NCBI RefSeq assembly: GCF_001685015.1
Contig: NZ_MAYT01000031.1
Coordinates: forward strand, 4,791 to 68,790
DNA from: Pseudobacillus wudalianchiensis
GTDB taxonomy: Bacteria; Bacillota; Bacilli; Bacillales; Domibacillaceae
DNA: 64,000 bases
Direction: 5' to 3'
This document shows positions 34,833 through 43,187 of the stretch, piece after piece (the stretch's first letter is position 1; the number at the start of each line of letters is the position of its first letter). A program made the translations under genes and the position numbers. The notes under the pieces were generated by a model. The model searched no databases. It saw only the letters and a list, made by a program, of their open reading frames with translations, and was not told the origin of the DNA.

Positions 34833-35297
34833 TTACCGAATGGCGATATTCCCTACATATTGGGCGCTGCCTGCGGAATTTATAAATTCTACTTCCAGCA
34901 CGTAACTCCCTTTGTTAGTTGGAAATTGAAATTCTCCATCATCCTTCAAGGCAAGTTCGAGTCGTTTGTTATCTTTTAATAGGGCAACGGTTATCTTGGG
35001 GTCCGTCCAAATATCTCCGCCATTATCTTCGTTCTCTTTAAATTCCAAAGACACTTTTTGACCTGGAAAGATCTTTATTTCATCGAGTGAGGCTGCGTAT
35101 TCTTCGATGTTTTCTATTTTTCGCTGTACATCTTCACTTGCTGTATTCCAACTAATATTTGCTTCTGTTAATTCGACAGACATGATATCAAAATTTAAAT
35201 GAGCAGTTGGAACTCCGACATCGTAATCTTCGGCAAAACATCCTGTTAATGTAAAAGCCAAAAATAATGTTATTAATAATTTTAAAAACGTCTTCAT
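34833..35297 (-). CDS. Lipoprotein, 154 aa, unknown
   Basis: Lipobox LTGCF after a hydrophobic signal (KLLITLFLAFTLTGC). Mature part of about 135 residues with beta-like strands (KVSLEFKENEDN, ITVALLKDN, GSYVLEVEFINSAG), probably an Ig-like domain. ATG at 35297 behind AGGTGGTG. Single gene. Family not recognised. Confidence 0.75.
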   Translation of the reverse strand: MKTFLKLLITLFLAFTLTGCFAEDYDVGVPTAHLNFDIMSVELTEANISWNTASEDVQRKIENIEEYAASLDEIKIFPGQKVSLEFKENEDNGGDIWTDPKITVALLKDNKRLELALKDDGEFQFPTNKGSYVLEVEFINSAGSAQYVGNIAIR

Positions 35298-35509
35298 GTC
35301 GCACCACCTAATTTCAACATTACAAAATACATCCATTTCGTTCTTGATTTGACCATTCTTTTCATAATAAATATATTTATATATCCAATTTTAACATAAA
35401 ATTACAATTACTTGAGGATTCTTAAACGTAAAACAGGACATACCAATTATGAGCCGCGCAGTGAAAACAAATAGAAGGAGAGCGGCATAGGGCTCTCCCT
35501 CTCCTTTAC

Positions 35510-36841
35510 TTATTCATCTTTCTTCTTATCTTCCTTTTGCTGTTTTTGCAGGGCGATGATAATATCTTCAATGTCCATTTTTCCATCCCCGTTCAAATCT
35601 GGAATGGTATTCTTCTGTGTGGAAGCTACAGCCGTTTTTGGCTTCATCGCAAAGGTAAAGACCATGAGAAGAATAATGAGCAATGCAGCAACACCATCTA
35701 CAATGTAGAAGATCGTTCGATAGTCAGACCAAAGGATTTTACTATCGTCTGCTTTTTTCTGGGTATTTGTAATGTATTGCTTAATTTCCGGATGATTAGG
35801 GAAGAGTCGCTGGACGGCTTCAAATTTTTCCAGGGCATTTTTGTAATAACCGCCCCAATACAGAGTTAAGCCTTCTTTGAAAAGTTGATCGGTTGGGCTG
35901 CTTGTATTTTTAGCCCCTGCTTGGTTGACGAATTCTTTTACAGTATCGACTGGAACAGCAAAATTAAATCCTTGCACTTCCTGGCCGTTCACCGTATCTC
36001 CTCTAAAGGTTAATAAACCGACAATTTCACCTTTTTCATTGATGACCGGTCCGCCGCTATTTCCATGTGTGGCGGCTGCATTTAGTTGGATAACTGGACT
36101 TCCTTGTTCTGTCTTTTTAGAAGTTGCTGAGATTTGTCCAGCGTTCATGGAAGAGACGAGTGAGGAATCTGGTGACAATAAATCAGACTCCGCGGCTGCC
36201 GGATAGCCCAGCACCCAAATATTGTCCTGATCTTCAATCGTTTCCGACTTTCCAAGTGGTAAGGTTGGGAGGTTCTTTCCTTCGACTTTCAGAACAGCTA
36301 CATCTTTTCCTTCATTGATCGGAGCTCCGTAGCTTTTCACCTCACCATCTAAGACATCACCGCCCGGTAAAATAACTTTTAGTGCTCTCGTTACTTTCGT
36401 GTATTGCGTGTAGGTGACCATGTATTCATAGGCTTCATTGTAGTCTACCTGAAAATGCTCAGCTACGAGCGCAACAAGCTGTTCAAACGCAGCATTTGCC
36501 AGGTCTGCTTCTTGCATTTTAGCTCCTTCTACGACATGGGCATTCGTCACAATATAACCGTCTGGACTAATAATCGCCCCCGATCCGGACCCGCCAATAA
36601 CGGTTTGGTAATCCAATTCCTGTAGAAGAGCCTCAACCTCTGGGTAATAATCGTTAAACTGCCATTCAACGACTGCGTAGTCGATAATTCGTACGACGGC
36701 TGGCTTGGAGTACTCTGACAGTTTTTGTGCTTGAGAAATACCTGTAGCATTCGGTTTGAGACTTAATAAGAAAAATGAGGTAACGATTACGGCGATGAGC
36801 AAAATGCTAATGGGCACGGTAAAAAGGGCTCTCTTCTTCAA
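35510..36841 (-). CDS. Membrane-anchored S1C serine protease with C-terminal calcium loop
   Basis: About 443 residues. N-terminal membrane anchor (about 8-30), trypsin-like protease domain with H near 102 (VTNAHVV), D in GKDVAVLKV and catalytic Ser in HGNSGGPV (about 263). Then a TPR-like helix pair (LTLYWGGYYKNALEKFEAVQ), a second membrane helix (about 373-395) and a cytoplasmic tail with an EF-hand/dockerin-like loop DLNGDGKMDIEDI. There is no PDZ domain. I choose the TTG at 36841 because AGAGGTG lies 6 bases upstream; the GTG 9 bases earlier overlaps it. Confidence 0.85.
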   Translation of the reverse strand: MKKRALFTVPISILLIAVIVTSFFLLSLKPNATGISQAQKLSEYSKPAVVRIIDYAVVEWQFNDYYPEVEALLQELDYQTVIGGSGSGAIISPDGYIVTNAHVVEGAKMQEADLANAAFEQLVALVAEHFQVDYNEAYEYMVTYTQYTKVTRALKVILPGGDVLDGEVKSYGAPINEGKDVAVLKVEGKNLPTLPLGKSETIEDQDNIWVLGYPAAAESDLLSPDSSLVSSMNAGQISATSKKTEQGSPVIQLNAAATHGNSGGPVINEKGEIVGLLTFRGDTVNGQEVQGFNFAVPVDTVKEFVNQAGAKNTSSPTDQLFKEGLTLYWGGYYKNALEKFEAVQRLFPNHPEIKQYITNTQKKADDSKILWSDYRTIFYIVDGVAALLIILLMVFTFAMKPKTAVASTQKNTIPDLNGDGKMDIEDIIIALQKQQKEDKKKDE

Positions 36842-37054
36842 CGCTTTCACCTCTTTATCTCATCATGAGAATTCTAAATCCACTACAATATACTCATCTT
36901 TGAAGTGAAATGAAGGTTGTACGGTGAAAATAAACGACATATGAAGAGCTAAATATAATAATTTAGGGTAATAAGCAGCTATGCTTAGCGGTGTCGGCAT
37001 ATATCTTGCATGAATGTTTGTTGCATTTAATAAATAGGGAGGATGAAGTGAAAT

Positions 37055-37510
37055 ATGGAAACTGTAAACATTAGGCCTGCCGCTGAACGTGACATCCCGC
37101 AACTGATGGATTTGATGTATGAGTATATTGTTGGTTTTTATAAGTGTGACCGTCCAAAGGAAGAGGCACTTGAGAAATTAATGTTGCATTTAATTAAAAA
37201 TCCTTACGAGGGTATTCAATTTGTGGCAGAAAACCCATCCCATCAACTCGTTGGCTTTTCCACTTTATACTTTACATTTAACACGTTGGAAGTAAAGCGC
37301 ATGTCTCTTCTCTATGATTTATATGTAACATCAGCTGCAAGAGGGCAGCACATTGGTGAGAAGCTGCTTCACACATGTATTGATTATATTAGGGAGCATG
37401 GTTATTCTCATATGATTTGGGAAACAGCTCATGATAACTTAGCAGCTCAGTCTTTATACGATAAAGTTGGCGCAAGTAAAGCGATATGGCTAAACTATGA
37501 AATTAAGTAA
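37055..37510 (+). CDS. GNAT-family N-acetyltransferase
   Basis: 151 residues, GCN5 fold. The acetyl-CoA site is the SLLYDLYVTSAARGQHIGEKLL segment (about 89-110, RGQHIG as the Q/RxxGxG/A motif), and the C-terminal WETAHDNLAAQSLYDKVGA is typical. RBS AGGGAGG, somewhat far from ATG. The next gene is another GNAT of the same subgroup, so this may be an old duplication. Acceptor unknown. Confidence 0.88.
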   Translation: METVNIRPAAERDIPQLMDLMYEYIVGFYKCDRPKEEALEKLMLHLIKNPYEGIQFVAENPSHQLVGFSTLYFTFNTLEVKRMSLLYDLYVTSAARGQHIGEKLLHTCIDYIREHGYSHMIWETAHDNLAAQSLYDKVGASKAIWLNYEIK

Positions 37511-37644
37511 GATTCTTATGACAAGGTGAATTTATTATTCATAAGGGAATAAAAATAGAGAAAAAAGTTTGAAAATTCTTTTTAATTTTTAATCTAATGA
37601 TATACACTGTACGTGTAGAGAATTTAGAACAGGGGGAAAGGGCG

Positions 37645-38085
37645 ATGGACGTTTATCAAGCAACACAGGAAGATTTAAATGAAGTAGCGGAGCTGTTTAA
37701 TTCATACAGAATTTTTTACGAACAGCCATCCGATATGGAAGCGGCAAAGAGGTTTATCCGTGAACGGCTGGAAAAAAAGGAGTCTGTTATTTTCGTAGCG
37801 GTGGAAGAGGATAAGTATATGGGATTTACGCAATTGTATCCGTCCTTCTCGTCCGTTTCGATGAAAAGAGTTTGGATTTTAAATGATTTGTATGTCACCA
37901 CGGAAAGCCGGAATAAGGGAGTAGGAAGAAAGCTTTTACATGCTGCAAAACAATTCGCTAAAGAAACGGAAGCGAAGGGGTTAACGCTTCAAACAGCAGT
38001 AGATAATACGACAGCTCAGCATCTGTACGAATCAGACGGATGGGTGAAGGATGAAGCATTTTTCTATTATGAGCGGAGTGTGTGA
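37645..38085 (+). CDS. GNAT-family N-acetyltransferase
   Basis: 146 residues, same fold as its neighbour. Acetyl-CoA binding in ILNDLYVTTESRNKGVGRKLL; C-terminal TAVDNTTAQHLYESDGWVKD. The ATG at 37645 follows AGGGGGAAAGG and sits 134 bases after the first GNAT, with a likely own promoter (TTGAAA...TATACA). Acceptor unknown. Confidence 0.88.
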   Translation: MDVYQATQEDLNEVAELFNSYRIFYEQPSDMEAAKRFIRERLEKKESVIFVAVEEDKYMGFTQLYPSFSSVSMKRVWILNDLYVTTESRNKGVGRKLLHAAKQFAKETEAKGLTLQTAVDNTTAQHLYESDGWVKDEAFFYYERSV

Positions 38086-38171
38086 TCTTTAGCTCAATAA
38101 AAGTTTTTCTCCAGTTTTAGGCGCTGCTTTGCCAAAATTTGTTTTCCTGTATAGGGAGTCCTTAAAAGTTT

Positions 38172-38570
38172 TTATATCGTATTCATCAGCAATTTATTGA
38201 CTGTCGGAATATCAGCGGGTGCCCACTCTAACGAGCATAGCTCTTGAAGGGGTACCCATTTTATTTCGGCGTGTTCGTTTGCTTTTGGGGTTCCTTCGGC
38301 AATGGTTGTCCGATACGTTAACAGATTCACGATGATATTCGGGTATTCATGGCAAATATCTTCAATCAATTCATGCACCTCCACCGTACAGCCAAGTTCC
38401 TCTTGAATTTCTCGAACGAGCGATTCTTCAGGTGTTTCCCCTTTTTCTACTTTTCCTCCTGCGAATTCCCATAGGTTAGGCAAAGACATGTTGGACGAAC
38501 GCAAGGCACATAAAACCTGCTCGTGTTCATTTATGCAGACGGCTGCGACAACTTTGATTGTTTTTTTCAT
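38172..38570 (-). CDS. NUDIX hydrolase, MutT-like 8-oxo-dGTP diphosphatase
   Basis: 132 residues. The NUDIX box is intact: GGKVEKGETPEESLVREIQEELG as Gx5Ex7REUxEExGU near residues 38-60. The GSSNM-like substrate side (LRSSNMSLPNLWEFAGGK) is typical of MutT. It would sanitise oxidised dGTP or CTP. ATG at 38570 behind AAAGGAGGG. Single gene. Confidence 0.88.
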   Translation of the reverse strand: MKKTIKVVAAVCINEHEQVLCALRSSNMSLPNLWEFAGGKVEKGETPEESLVREIQEELGCTVEVHELIEDICHEYPNIIVNLLTYRTTIAEGTPKANEHAEIKWVPLQELCSLEWAPADIPTVNKLLMNTI

Positions 38571-38762
38571 AAAAGAACGCCCTCCTTTCATACAATAAGT
38601 AAATGTCATTACCTTCATTACTCTAACACAATCGTCGACACAAAAGGAGAGGGTTTGTGTTAGCTACTGGTTATGTCGAAAAAGAGAATATATTTTCTAA
38701 AATTCCCTAAAAGGGATATATTAATTGACTCTGAAATAAAATGTATGGTAAGGTTCAAGTGG

Positions 38763-38777
38763 TTCAAATATTTTGAA
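38763..38777. promoter_or_regulatory. Palindrome upstream of the dimethylformamidase-like genes
   Basis: TTCAAA-TAT-TTTGAA, 33 bases before the ATG, preceded by a direct GTTCAA repeat and by TTAATT-N17-TATGGT as a weak promoter. Candidate operator; regulator unknown. Confidence 0.4.
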
Positions 38778-38809
38778 TAATTAAAATTTTGTAAAAAGGA
38801 GGTTTTACA

Positions 38810-39166
38810 ATGATTGATCAAGCAAGAAAAGTTTATTTGGAAAAGGATAAGTGGATTCTTGAGAACAACATAAAGCCCCTTATTACGGAAGAGTTAATTG
38901 AAGAGCATCGGAAAAATCCAATTGGCCGACACAGCAGTGAATTGAGCCTAGTACTGAACTACCTGCGCAGACACCACGAAGAAATTAAGGGGAAAGATTT
39001 GATTATTTGTATGGAGCCTCATAAAAAATGGTGTCTCGGCGAACATCCGGGTGAGCGGGGAGTTCCTTATAAAGTATTTGAGGAGGAGTGTTTTGGCTCA
39101 CGCGAAGCAGCAGAACATGGATTGTTCCTAAAAAGATTAAAGAAGCATGGTCTATTAAACAATTAA
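38810..39166 (+). CDS. N,N-dimethylformamidase-like small (alpha) subunit
   Basis: 118 residues, all-helical and basic. It matches the DmfA1 pattern in order: EEHRKNPIGRHSSELSLVLNY (helix pair), a middle segment with RGVPYKVFEEE, and a C-terminal FGSREAAEHGLFLKRLK. In Paracoccus and Alcaligenes enzymes a small subunit of about 15 kDa pairs with the large one. ATG behind AAAAGGAGG. It is 27 bases before the large-subunit gene, as in known dmfA1-dmfA2 operons. Occurrence in a Bacillaceae genome is notable. Substrate is inferred by homology only. Confidence 0.75.
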   Translation: MIDQARKVYLEKDKWILENNIKPLITEELIEEHRKNPIGRHSSELSLVLNYLRRHHEEIKGKDLIICMEPHKKWCLGEHPGERGVPYKVFEEECFGSREAAEHGLFLKRLKKHGLLNN

Positions 39167-39193
39167 TCTACTCGATAAAGGAGACGATGGAGT

Positions 39194-41491
39194 ATGAAAA
39201 TTACTGGTTATACAGACCGAATGAGTGTCCAACCTGGGGAAAAGATTAAATTTATGGTTAATAGCCACTATAATAAGTATAAAACAGAAATTGTCCGTCT
39301 GATTCACGGAGACTCTAATCCGGAAGGTCCGGGTGTAAAGATTCACAAAGTGGAAGCGGATGTGAATAAAGAATACAGCGGCAGAAAACAAGACATACAT
39401 ATGGGATCTTACATCAAGTTCAATAATCAGTCGCTCTTTTCGCTGATCAGCAGTTTCTCATTACAAGCTATGATTTACCCAACTACTCCTGAATTAGGGA
39501 TACAAGGAATCCTAACAAAGTGGTCACCTGTTAATAATACGGGGTACGGGCTGTTTATTGATGAGAAAGGCTGTTTGGCAGTATGGATTGGCGATGATAA
39601 AGGAAATGTTGAAAAATTAAGTACGGATATACCGCTCGTTACTGGCTGCTGGTATTTTGTGGGAGGCTCATTTGACGAGGAAAGCGGCAAATTGAGCATT
39701 TGTCAGGAAGTTGTACTTAATGGAACAAACAGCAGATTTTCACTGCCGTATGGAACAGATGAATTGAATGTAAGTCATGAAAGAAAGGTTAACATTAAGC
39801 CTTATGCAGATAACAATGCTGAATTTTTAATAGCGAGCATTCTCGGAAAGCAGCCGGATGGAAAACATAAAGTGATCAACCGCTATAATGGAAAAATTGA
39901 CCGTCCGCGGGTAGCAAGTGTAGCGCTAAGCAAAGAAGAGATGAAGTCATGGATTGATCATCCTTCTGGAAAGGGACTGGTAGCTGCGTGGGATTTCTCT
40001 GAAGGAATTACCCGTAAAGGCTTCCGGGAGCTGGAGAAAATATATGATCAATCACCGAATCAATTGCATGGAGAAACCGTTAACCATCCGACTCGGGCTG
40101 TAACAGGATATAACTGGACATCAGAAGAGCAAAACTTCGTCCATGCCCCGGAACAGTACGGAGCCATTCACTTTCATGATGATGATCTAACAGATGCAAA
40201 GTGGGATGTAGATTTTGAGTGGAAAGTACCCGATAATTTACAGAGTGGCGTATACGCGGCTCACGTTTATGCCGGGGAAGATGAGGATTATATTACATTT
40301 TTCGTCAGACCGAAAAAAGGCAAGAAACCAACTGCAAAAGCCGTTCTCATTATGCCAACTGCCAGTTACTTAGCATATGCGAACAACCGCTTCCAAGACG
40401 TTCCGCTAGCTCAACTTATGTTTGGCCGAGCTCCAGTCGTTCAGCAGGAGGACATGTATCTTGGTGAGCATGCTGAATATGGGCTGTCTACGTATGATCA
40501 TCATAATGATGGAACGGGGGTTTGTTTTTCTTCAGCCTTGCGTCCGATTTTAAATATGAGACCGAAATACCGTCACAATCTTTCACCTTCTTTATGGCAA
40601 TTCAATGCAGATCTTCATTTAGTCGATTGGCTGACAGAAAAAGGGTTCGAGTTTGACGTTGTCACCGATCAGGATGTCCATTTCGAAGGGGCTGAGCTGC
40701 TGAATCAATACAAAGTAGCTATTACAGGCTCCCACCCCGAGTACTATTCTGGACCAATGCTCGATGCAGTGGAAGGCTTTCAAGATAATGGCGGCCGCTT
40801 TATGTATATGGGCTCGAACGGCTTTTACTGGGTTGTCACTTTCGATCCAAAAAATCCAAATTTAATGGAAGTAAGAAAAAATTATGGAAATCAAGGCTGG
40901 AAGTCAAAACCGGGTGAAATTCATTTGAGCATTACGGGAGAGCAAGGCAGCATTTGGAAACACCGCGGCCGAGCTCCTCAAAAAATATGTGGAACAGGCT
41001 ATGCGGCGCAAGGGTTTGAGGTTTCTTCTTATTATCGTCGAACGGAAGAAAGCTTTAACCCAGAAGTGGACTGGATTTTTGAAGGTATTGAGAAAGGTGA
41101 GAAAATTGGTGACTTTGGTTTAGTCGGCGGTGGAGCAGCCGGATTAGAGCTCGATATCTATGATACAGAGCTTGGGACGCCACCACATGCGGTAATCGTT
41201 GCTTCTTCAGAGGGTCACACAAATGTTTACATGCCGGTAGCAGAAGAGCTATATTTTAACATTCCTGGTTTGTCAGGTGAACAAAATCCAAGAGTCCGAG
41301 CAGACATGGTCTTCTATCATACACCGAATGGTGGAGCTGTATTCTCTACTAGTTCCATTTCTTACTGTGGAAGTCTGTCTCATAACAATTATGATAATAA
41401 CGTTTCGAAGCTTACGGAAAACGTGTTGAAGAGATTTTTAGCTGATCAGCCGCTTCCTGGAGCGGAAAAGAAACAGGTATTAACTAAATAA
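39194..41491 (+). CDS. N,N-dimethylformamidase-like large (beta) subunit
   Basis: 765 residues, the size of the DmfA2 large subunit. A short N-terminal beta domain, a LamG/concanavalin-A-like domain (about 70-275, LQAMIYPTTPE...GCWYFVGGSFDEESGKLSI), then the catalytic domain (about 310-750). The known iron site of two tyrosines and one glutamate has candidates at Y392 or Y395 (TASYLAYANN), Y434 (LSTYDHHND) and E516 (GSHPEYYS), in the right order and spacing. Hydrolyses a substituted formamide to formate and an amine. AAGGAGACG upstream. Terminator follows. Confidence 0.78.
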   Translation: MKITGYTDRMSVQPGEKIKFMVNSHYNKYKTEIVRLIHGDSNPEGPGVKIHKVEADVNKEYSGRKQDIHMGSYIKFNNQSLFSLISSFSLQAMIYPTTPELGIQGILTKWSPVNNTGYGLFIDEKGCLAVWIGDDKGNVEKLSTDIPLVTGCWYFVGGSFDEESGKLSICQEVVLNGTNSRFSLPYGTDELNVSHERKVNIKPYADNNAEFLIASILGKQPDGKHKVINRYNGKIDRPRVASVALSKEEMKSWIDHPSGKGLVAAWDFSEGITRKGFRELEKIYDQSPNQLHGETVNHPTRAVTGYNWTSEEQNFVHAPEQYGAIHFHDDDLTDAKWDVDFEWKVPDNLQSGVYAAHVYAGEDEDYITFFVRPKKGKKPTAKAVLIMPTASYLAYANNRFQDVPLAQLMFGRAPVVQQEDMYLGEHAEYGLSTYDHHNDGTGVCFSSALRPILNMRPKYRHNLSPSLWQFNADLHLVDWLTEKGFEFDVVTDQDVHFEGAELLNQYKVAITGSHPEYYSGPMLDAVEGFQDNGGRFMYMGSNGFYWVVTFDPKNPNLMEVRKNYGNQGWKSKPGEIHLSITGEQGSIWKHRGRAPQKICGTGYAAQGFEVSSYYRRTEESFNPEVDWIFEGIEKGEKIGDFGLVGGGAAGLELDIYDTELGTPPHAVIVASSEGHTNVYMPVAEELYFNIPGLSGEQNPRVRADMVFYHTPNGGAVFSTSSISYCGSLSHNNYDNNVSKLTENVLKRFLADQPLPGAEKKQVLTK

Positions 41492-41576
41492 TTGCTTGTT
41501 ATGACAGAGCACGAATCTGAGTGGAGATGTTTATCTTTCAGGACATGAGAAAAGCGAACGTTTATCAACCGCCTGA

Positions 41577-41601
41577 GACCGAGTTAGCTCGGTCTTTTTT
41601 T
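41577..41601 (+). terminator. Intrinsic terminator of the dimethylformamidase-like operon
   Basis: GACCGAG / CTCGGTC stem, 4-base loop, then seven Ts. Confidence 0.85.
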
Positions 41602-41686
41602 GTGCTCAAAAGGCAAAAAATCCGCTCTGTTTCTTACTATAACAGGCGGATTTATAAAAACTTATATATTAGCAAAAACCACTGGC

Positions 41687-41815
41687 TTATTCCTCTACCT
41701 TGCTTAAGCAGTACTCACATTCATTATGATAAGACTCATGTTGTTCGATTATTTGCGCTCCGCATTGACAGCATTCTTTCCCTGGAATATTTCGATAAAA
41801 TTCTAATGGCATCAT
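41687..41815 (-). CDS. YhfH-like zinc-finger peptide, copy 1
   Basis: 42 residues, begins with tandem Met codons (MMPLEFYRNIPGKECCQCG). The Cys pairs CCQCG and ECEYC look like a small zinc ribbon of the YhfH family. In this copy the second-half cysteine that copy 2 has (HECYH) is Ser (HESYH). Strong GAGG site. Paralogue at 45304-45432. Function unknown; probably a stress- or metal-responsive peptide, as the promoter has a conserved palindrome. Confidence 0.75.
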   Translation of the reverse strand: MMPLEFYRNIPGKECCQCGAQIIEQHESYHNECEYCLSKVEE

Positions 41816-41863
41816 TATGATGACCTCCTCGTTTTTTGATTTTTCAGATTTATTATTAAATTT

Positions 41864-41903
41864 ATTGTATTATAACAGACTTATAAAGTCAATATCTGTT
41901 ATA
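41864..41903 (-). promoter_or_regulatory. Promoter and TATAACAG palindrome of yhfH-like copy 1
   Basis: Minus strand TTGACT (41887-41892), 17-base spacer, TACAAT (41864-41869). Overlaid by TATAACAG (41871-41878) and CTGTTATA (41896-41903) with a 17-base gap. The same arrangement is at copy 2. Confidence 0.7.
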
Positions 41904-41935
41904 CAATTGTTTTTTGTTTTTTTAGAAATTTAAAA

Positions 41936-41977
41936 AACTGCTGCCAAAGCTTCATCTTTCAAGCTTTGGCAGCAGTT
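41936..41977 (-). terminator. Intrinsic terminator of the gltS-hutG operon
   Basis: Perfect 17-bp stem (AACTGCTGCCAAAGCTT and complement) with an 8-base loop and T6 on the minus strand. Confidence 0.9.
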
Positions 41978-41979
41978 GC

Positions 41980-43176
41980 TCAGCTAAACATATTAATCGT
42001 TGTAATAATGATCGGCATCGCGAACACGTCGATTAAGAAAGCGCCGACGATCGGAACAATCAGAAAAGCTTTTTGCGAAGGGCCGAATTTATTCACAACG
42101 GCACTCATATTAGCGATGGCATTTGGAGTCGCTCCAAGACCATGGCCTGTAAAGCCGGCGACCATCACGGCAGCATCGTAATCTTTGCCCAGCAGCTTGA
42201 AGAGGACGAAGATGCCGAACAGAGCAATAAACAATACTTGAATCATCACGATAATGATTAAAGGAAGGGCAAGGTTGGCGATTTCCCAGAGCTTGATGCT
42301 CATCAACGCCATCGATAAAAAGATGCCTAGCGTAATGTCGCCAATAATCGAAATGCTTTTCATCTGAATGATATTTTTATCGAATTGATCAAGGATATTT
42401 CGGACGATCACAGCGACAAACATAGCGCTTACATAATCAGGTAAAGAAAACCCAGTGAGATTCGTAAATACGTTTCCGAGATACGATCCTACAGCCATAC
42501 ACAACGTAATAATAAAGACTTGCATCATGAATGACTGGGATGTAACAGGGGCATCAGCGGTATCTTCTAAATTAGCCGATGCTGCATTCAATTCTGGTTC
42601 CGTTGGCTTTAAATTATATTTATTTACTAAGTATTTCACAATCGGTCCGCCTACTAAGCCGCCGGCTACCAATCCGAGTGTAGCTGCAGCTAGTCCGACT
42701 GATAAAGCAGAGTCAATGCCTGCTTTTTCAATCGTCGTACCGAAGGCTGTTGCCGCCCCGTGTCCGCCTTCCATGGAGACGGCACCGACCATGACACCAA
42801 TAAGCGGATGAATATCAAGCAATTTGGCAAAAGAGATCCCGATCACATTTTGCATAAGAGCTAAGAATCCACAGGATAGCCAGTAAATAACAAGCAATTT
42901 GCCGCCAAGCTTAATTAAGCCGAAGCTCGCTCCTAAACCGACTGTTGTAAAGAATGTGAGCATGAATAATCCCTGCATAGAAGTATCTAAACTGATTGTT
43001 AAGAGGTCTAGGCTTTTTAAGATTGTTGCCACAATAGCGAATAAGAGTCCGCCCACTACAGGGGCAGGAATACAGAACCTGTCCAAAAATGGTAACTTTT
43101 TATTTAAAAACGTTCCAGCTATAAAGACAGCGACTGCTAAGAAGATCGTCGTCACTTGGTTGATTTCGGCTGTCAT
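41980..43176 (-). CDS. gltS: Sodium/glutamate symporter
   Basis: 398-residue membrane protein with about eleven helices in two inverted repeats, of the GltS (ESS) family. Family motifs: IGVMVGAVSMEGGHGAATAFG and VAGFTGHGLGATPNAIANM, the two GGHG/GHGLG loops. It imports glutamate with sodium. It follows hutG by 11 bases on the same strand, so glutamate made from formiminoglutamate, or related compounds, is the likely context. ATG behind AAGGAGTG. Confidence 0.9.
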   Translation of the reverse strand: MTAEINQVTTIFLAVAVFIAGTFLNKKLPFLDRFCIPAPVVGGLLFAIVATILKSLDLLTISLDTSMQGLFMLTFFTTVGLGASFGLIKLGGKLLVIYWLSCGFLALMQNVIGISFAKLLDIHPLIGVMVGAVSMEGGHGAATAFGTTIEKAGIDSALSVGLAAATLGLVAGGLVGGPIVKYLVNKYNLKPTEPELNAASANLEDTADAPVTSQSFMMQVFIITLCMAVGSYLGNVFTNLTGFSLPDYVSAMFVAVIVRNILDQFDKNIIQMKSISIIGDITLGIFLSMALMSIKLWEIANLALPLIIIVMIQVLFIALFGIFVLFKLLGKDYDAAVMVAGFTGHGLGATPNAIANMSAVVNKFGPSQKAFLIVPIVGAFLIDVFAMPIIITTINMFS

Positions 43177-43187
43177 ATTTTCACTCC

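Noticed and set aside
41540-41580. A fourth copy of the dispersed repeat (GAACGTTTATCAACC)
   Set aside because: Resembles the CGTTTGCCAACA block only partly and the core is absent.
41521-41820. 99-codon plus-strand frame after the dimethylformamidase-like operon
   Set aside because: It is antisense to the yhfH-like gene and runs through a terminator.
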